From an uncultured Erysipelotrichaceae bacterium (lineage in GTDB: Bacteria; Bacillota_I; Bacilli_A; Erysipelotrichales; Erysipelotrichaceae), in NCBI GenBank assembly GCA_937902945.1, contig CALEMD010000202.1:1-6373 (forward strand): 6,373 nucleotides of DNA. Direction: 5' to 3'. The position numbers and the translations under genes are program-made. Of the stretch, positions 4,665-6,373 are shown in pieces (within the stretch, counting starts at the first letter, position 1; every line of letters begins with the position of its first letter). The notes under the pieces are model-generated. The model was not told where the DNA came from and ran no database searches. It was given only the letters and a program-made list of their open reading frames with translations.

Positions 4665-5223
4665 TCCCCTTCGAGAACAGGTAGATGCTGAACTTGCAGA
4701 AGTCCGGCGCAAAGCCCTAAGACGTCAGAAGCGGAACAGCATTATAAAAACCTGCCTGCAGATATTCCTGCCGGCAATCATTATTCTGATCCTTCTGAAC
4801 AATGTCATTGGAATTGCACCTGTATACGGTGAATCTATGGAACCCAGTCTTTACGAGAATGATTGGATTGTTTTCAATCGTCTTGATCAGATACCAGAGC
4901 GGGAAGATATCATTGTTGCAATGAAAGATTCCAGCAACCGTCAGATCATCAAGAGAGTCATCGGACTTCCCGGAGAAACAATTGACATCCGTGACGGCAG
5001 CATCTATATCAATGATGTACTGTATGATGAATCAAACTTCCTAACAAAGGGAGAAACCTATACATATGATATTGAATTTCCAGTCACCCTCGGAAGTGAC
5101 GAGTATCTTGTTCTTGGGGATAATCGAGAAGTATCCTTGGACAGCCGTTCCAGTGCTACCGGCATGATTAAGCAGAATCATCTGCTTGGAAAAGTAGTTA
5201 TGTTTGTCAGAATCTATAACTGA
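4657..5223 (+). CDS. lepB: Signal peptidase I
   Basis: Membrane serine protease that removes signal peptides from exported proteins. The 188 residues hold a basic cytoplasmic N-terminus (1-28), one membrane helix (29-52), then box B GESMEPSL with the nucleophile Ser60. Box C/D is IIKRVIGLPGE with the general base Lys99. Box E is GDNREVSLDSR (154-164). All catalytic motifs are intact. One membrane helix and this length fit the Gram-positive SipS/SipT type. The ATG overlaps the upstream DivIVA-like gene by 8 bases, and AAGGGAA (4641-4647) lies 9 bases upstream within that gene. Transcription ends at a hairpin on the stop codon. It lies divergent from the ECF sigma/Ig-protein pair, which raises the idea that it processes that membrane protein. 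Confidence 0.96.
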   Translation: MDNPLREQVDAELAEVRRKALRRQKRNSIIKTCLQIFLPAIIILILLNNVIGIAPVYGESMEPSLYENDWIVFNRLDQIPEREDIIVAMKDSSNRQIIKRVIGLPGETIDIRDGSIYINDVLYDESNFLTKGETYTYDIEFPVTLGSDEYLVLGDNREVSLDSRSSATGMIKQNHLLGKVVMFVRIYN

Positions 5224-5257
5224 CCGTTTCTCGTCATGGAAAACAGTCAGTTTTTTA
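5218..5257 (+). terminator. Terminator of the DivIVA/signal peptidase operon
   Basis: AACTGAC (5218-5224) pairs with GTCAGTT (5246-5252). GTTTC and GAAAAC extend the stem with one bulge, and TTTTTTA follows (5251-5257). The TGA stop (5221-5223) lies in the stem. Confidence 0.85.
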
Positions 5258-5266
5258 TACAAGCAT

Positions 5267-5335
5267 AAAAAAAGACTGCAGATTCCTAGTTTTCTAGGTT
5301 TCTTTACAGCCCTTTCAGTTATTATTGCAGATCTT
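5267..5335 (-). terminator. Terminator of the degV-type gene
   Basis: On the minus strand an outer stem, AAGA-t-CTGCA (5335-5326) with TGCAGTCTT (5280-5272), encloses an inner hairpin CCTAG-AAAA-CTAGG (5298-5285). It runs straight into seven Ts (5273-5267). It overlaps the DegV stop codon and faces the signal peptidase terminator. Confidence 0.7.
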
Positions 5336-6215
5336 ATTCGCCGCGGCGATTGCGGCCATAGGAGAATATGCACAGCAATGTCGGTCCTGTATGACATCCA
5401 ATAACCGGTCCTACAGTAGTAATGATGACATCCTTTACCGGCAGCTGTTCAAGTACCATCTGTTTCAGAAGCAATGCATCATCCATGCAGTTGCCCTGGG
5501 ATATATAAATAATCTGATCTTCAGGATTCTCAATTGTTGTCTTTGTCATCTGCAGAAGTCTTGAGATGCTTGCCCGGCGTCCATGTGCCTTTGCAAGTAC
5601 AGGAAGCTTTCCTTCTTCATCAACAATCAGTACTGGTTTGATCTGCAGTGCTGTACCGGCAATAGCCGCAGCCGCAGATACCCGACCTCCGCGTTTCAGG
5701 AAGAACAGATCACTCGTTGTAAAGTAATGTGCAAGACGCAGACGGTTCTGTTCAAGCCATTCCGCATTTTCTTCTATTGTCATTCCAGCATCTCTATTGT
5801 CAGCGGCACTCATAGCAAACATTCCTTCTCCGCCGCATGCACAAAGAGAATCTACTGTATAGATTTTGCGATCCGGGAACTCCTGACGCAATTGATTCAC
5901 AGCCAGAACACTGGACTGATAAGTTCCAGAAAGACCGGAAGAAAAACATACATACAATATGTCTTCACCATTTTTTAGAATTGGCGTAAAGAAATCAAAA
6001 TAATTCTGCGGTGTAATCTGAGCAGTATGTGCCTGCCCTCCTGCTGTCAGTGCTCCATAGAAATCTTCAGCACTGCAATTACGAAAATCCGGATAATGAA
6101 GGAATGTCTTACCGTTCAATACCACTTCCATCGGTATAACATCTATATCTCGCTTCTCAAGCAAATCCAGATTCATATCACATGTTGCATCTGTTATCAA
6201 ACGATAGTCTGCCAT
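5334..6215 (-). CDS. DegV family protein (FakB-like fatty-acid-binding protein)
   Basis: Soluble lipid-binding protein. FakB members present host or recycled fatty acids to the FakA kinase for phospholipid synthesis. The 293 residues have the family's usual length and landmarks: ITDATCDM (7-14), the ligand-site segment HTAQITPQNYFDFF (63-76), FSSGLSGTYQSS (91-102), VDSLCACGGEGM (121-132), FFLKRGGRVSAAAA (171-184), KPVLIVDEEGKL (193-204) and the C-terminal HTGPT (275-279). The loop usually read as DSL-x-x-S-x-GEG contains CACGGEG here, a minor variation. The ATG has AAGGGGG (6221-6227) 5 bases upstream. It is a single-gene unit with its own promoter and terminator; no fakA or acyltransferase gene is visible nearby. 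The family call is secure; the bound fatty acid and a true FakB role are inferred. Confidence 0.93.
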   Translation of the reverse strand: MADYRLITDATCDMNLDLLEKRDIDVIPMEVVLNGKTFLHYPDFRNCSAEDFYGALTAGGQAHTAQITPQNYFDFFTPILKNGEDILYVCFSSGLSGTYQSSVLAVNQLRQEFPDRKIYTVDSLCACGGEGMFAMSAADNRDAGMTIEENAEWLEQNRLRLAHYFTTSDLFFLKRGGRVSAAAAIAGTALQIKPVLIVDEEGKLPVLAKAHGRRASISRLLQMTKTTIENPEDQIIYISQGNCMDDALLLKQMVLEQLPVKDVIITTVGPVIGCHTGPTLLCIFSYGRNRRGE

Positions 6216-6240
6216 AGCATCCCCCTTACGTAACGGATAG

Positions 6241-6249
6241 ATTATACCA
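6241..6249 (-). promoter_or_regulatory. Extended -10 promoter of the degV-type gene
   Basis: TGGTATAAT on the minus strand (6249-6241) matches TGnTATAAT exactly and predicts a start near 6234, with AAGGGGG soon after. No good -35 is present, as is common with extended -10 promoters. Confidence 0.7.
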
Positions 6250-6324
6250 AATACATCTCATATTAAAAAGACAAAAGCATTCGTTTGTATGCTTACAATA
6301 CAGTAAGACTATCCTTGTATTTTA

Positions 6325-6353
6325 TGGAAATCCATGTTCAATACAGGTATAAT
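6325..6353 (+). promoter_or_regulatory. Possible rightward promoter leaving the window
   Basis: TGGAAA (6325-6330, four of six matches to TTGACA) and a perfect TATAAT (6348-6353) are 17 bases apart, pointing to a gene beyond the right edge. The -35 lies in a near-palindrome ATGGA-AA-TCCAT (6324-6335), a possible operator. Confidence 0.45.
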
Positions 6354-6373
6354 GAATATCGTTCGATGAAGAG

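Noticed and set aside
5583..6233. Plus-strand frames opposite the DegV gene
   Set aside because: The minus-strand frame carries all DegV motifs with a strong ribosome site; the plus frames are antisense shadows.

Overview
The window looks like chromosomal DNA from a low-GC Gram-positive bacterium (Bacillota). The reasons are a T-box riboswitch, a lipobox-type solute-binding protein, GGAGG-type ribosome binding sites, a sortase, a membrane-anchored signal peptidase I, a DivIVA-domain protein and DegV. An Erysipelotrichia-like gut species would fit, but that is only an inference from overall flavour. No rRNA, tRNA, CRISPR array, insertion sequence or phage gene was seen.

Layout. (1) Positions 1-681, minus strand: the start of an amino-acid ABC transporter substrate-binding lipoprotein, cut by the window edge. 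A complete T-box leader with terminator and a strong sigma-A-type promoter precede it. The specifier loop reads best as CGC (arginine), and an arginine-rich in-frame extension lies between the T-box and the lipoprotein signal peptide. (2) Positions 723-1913, minus: a seven-helix membrane sensor of AgrC/VirS type whose GHKL ATPase domain has lost its nucleotide-binding residues. (3) Positions 1971-2624, plus, divergent from the sensor: a membrane-anchored sortase with the catalytic His and Cys, but Thr where the catalytic Arg should be. Its start codon has no Shine-Dalgarno sequence and lies just behind an extended -10 box. (4) Positions 2657-3978, minus: an ECF sigma factor followed 5 bases later by a one-pass membrane protein with extracellular Ig-like repeats, a likely anti-sigma or sensor partner. 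(5) Positions 4137-5223, plus, divergent from the sigma factor: a DivIVA-domain coiled-coil protein overlapping a canonical signal peptidase I by 8 bases, closed by a terminator. (6) Positions 5334-6215, minus: a DegV/FakB-type fatty-acid-binding protein with its own promoter and terminator.

How they may work together. Regions 2-5 are all about the cell surface: a surface-signal sensor, a sortase, an ECF sigma factor with an Ig-domain membrane partner, a membrane/septum scaffold and a signal peptidase. One testable reading is an envelope-sensing island in which the Ig-domain protein controls the sigma factor, and the neighbouring signal peptidase could take part in its proteolysis, as known for RsiV of Bacillus. 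The T-box transporter and DegV are ordinary metabolic neighbours. The least ordinary parts are the two proteins with degraded active sites placed back to back (sensor and sortase), the Arg-rich leader extension behind the T-box, and the zinc-motif-free sigma partner.
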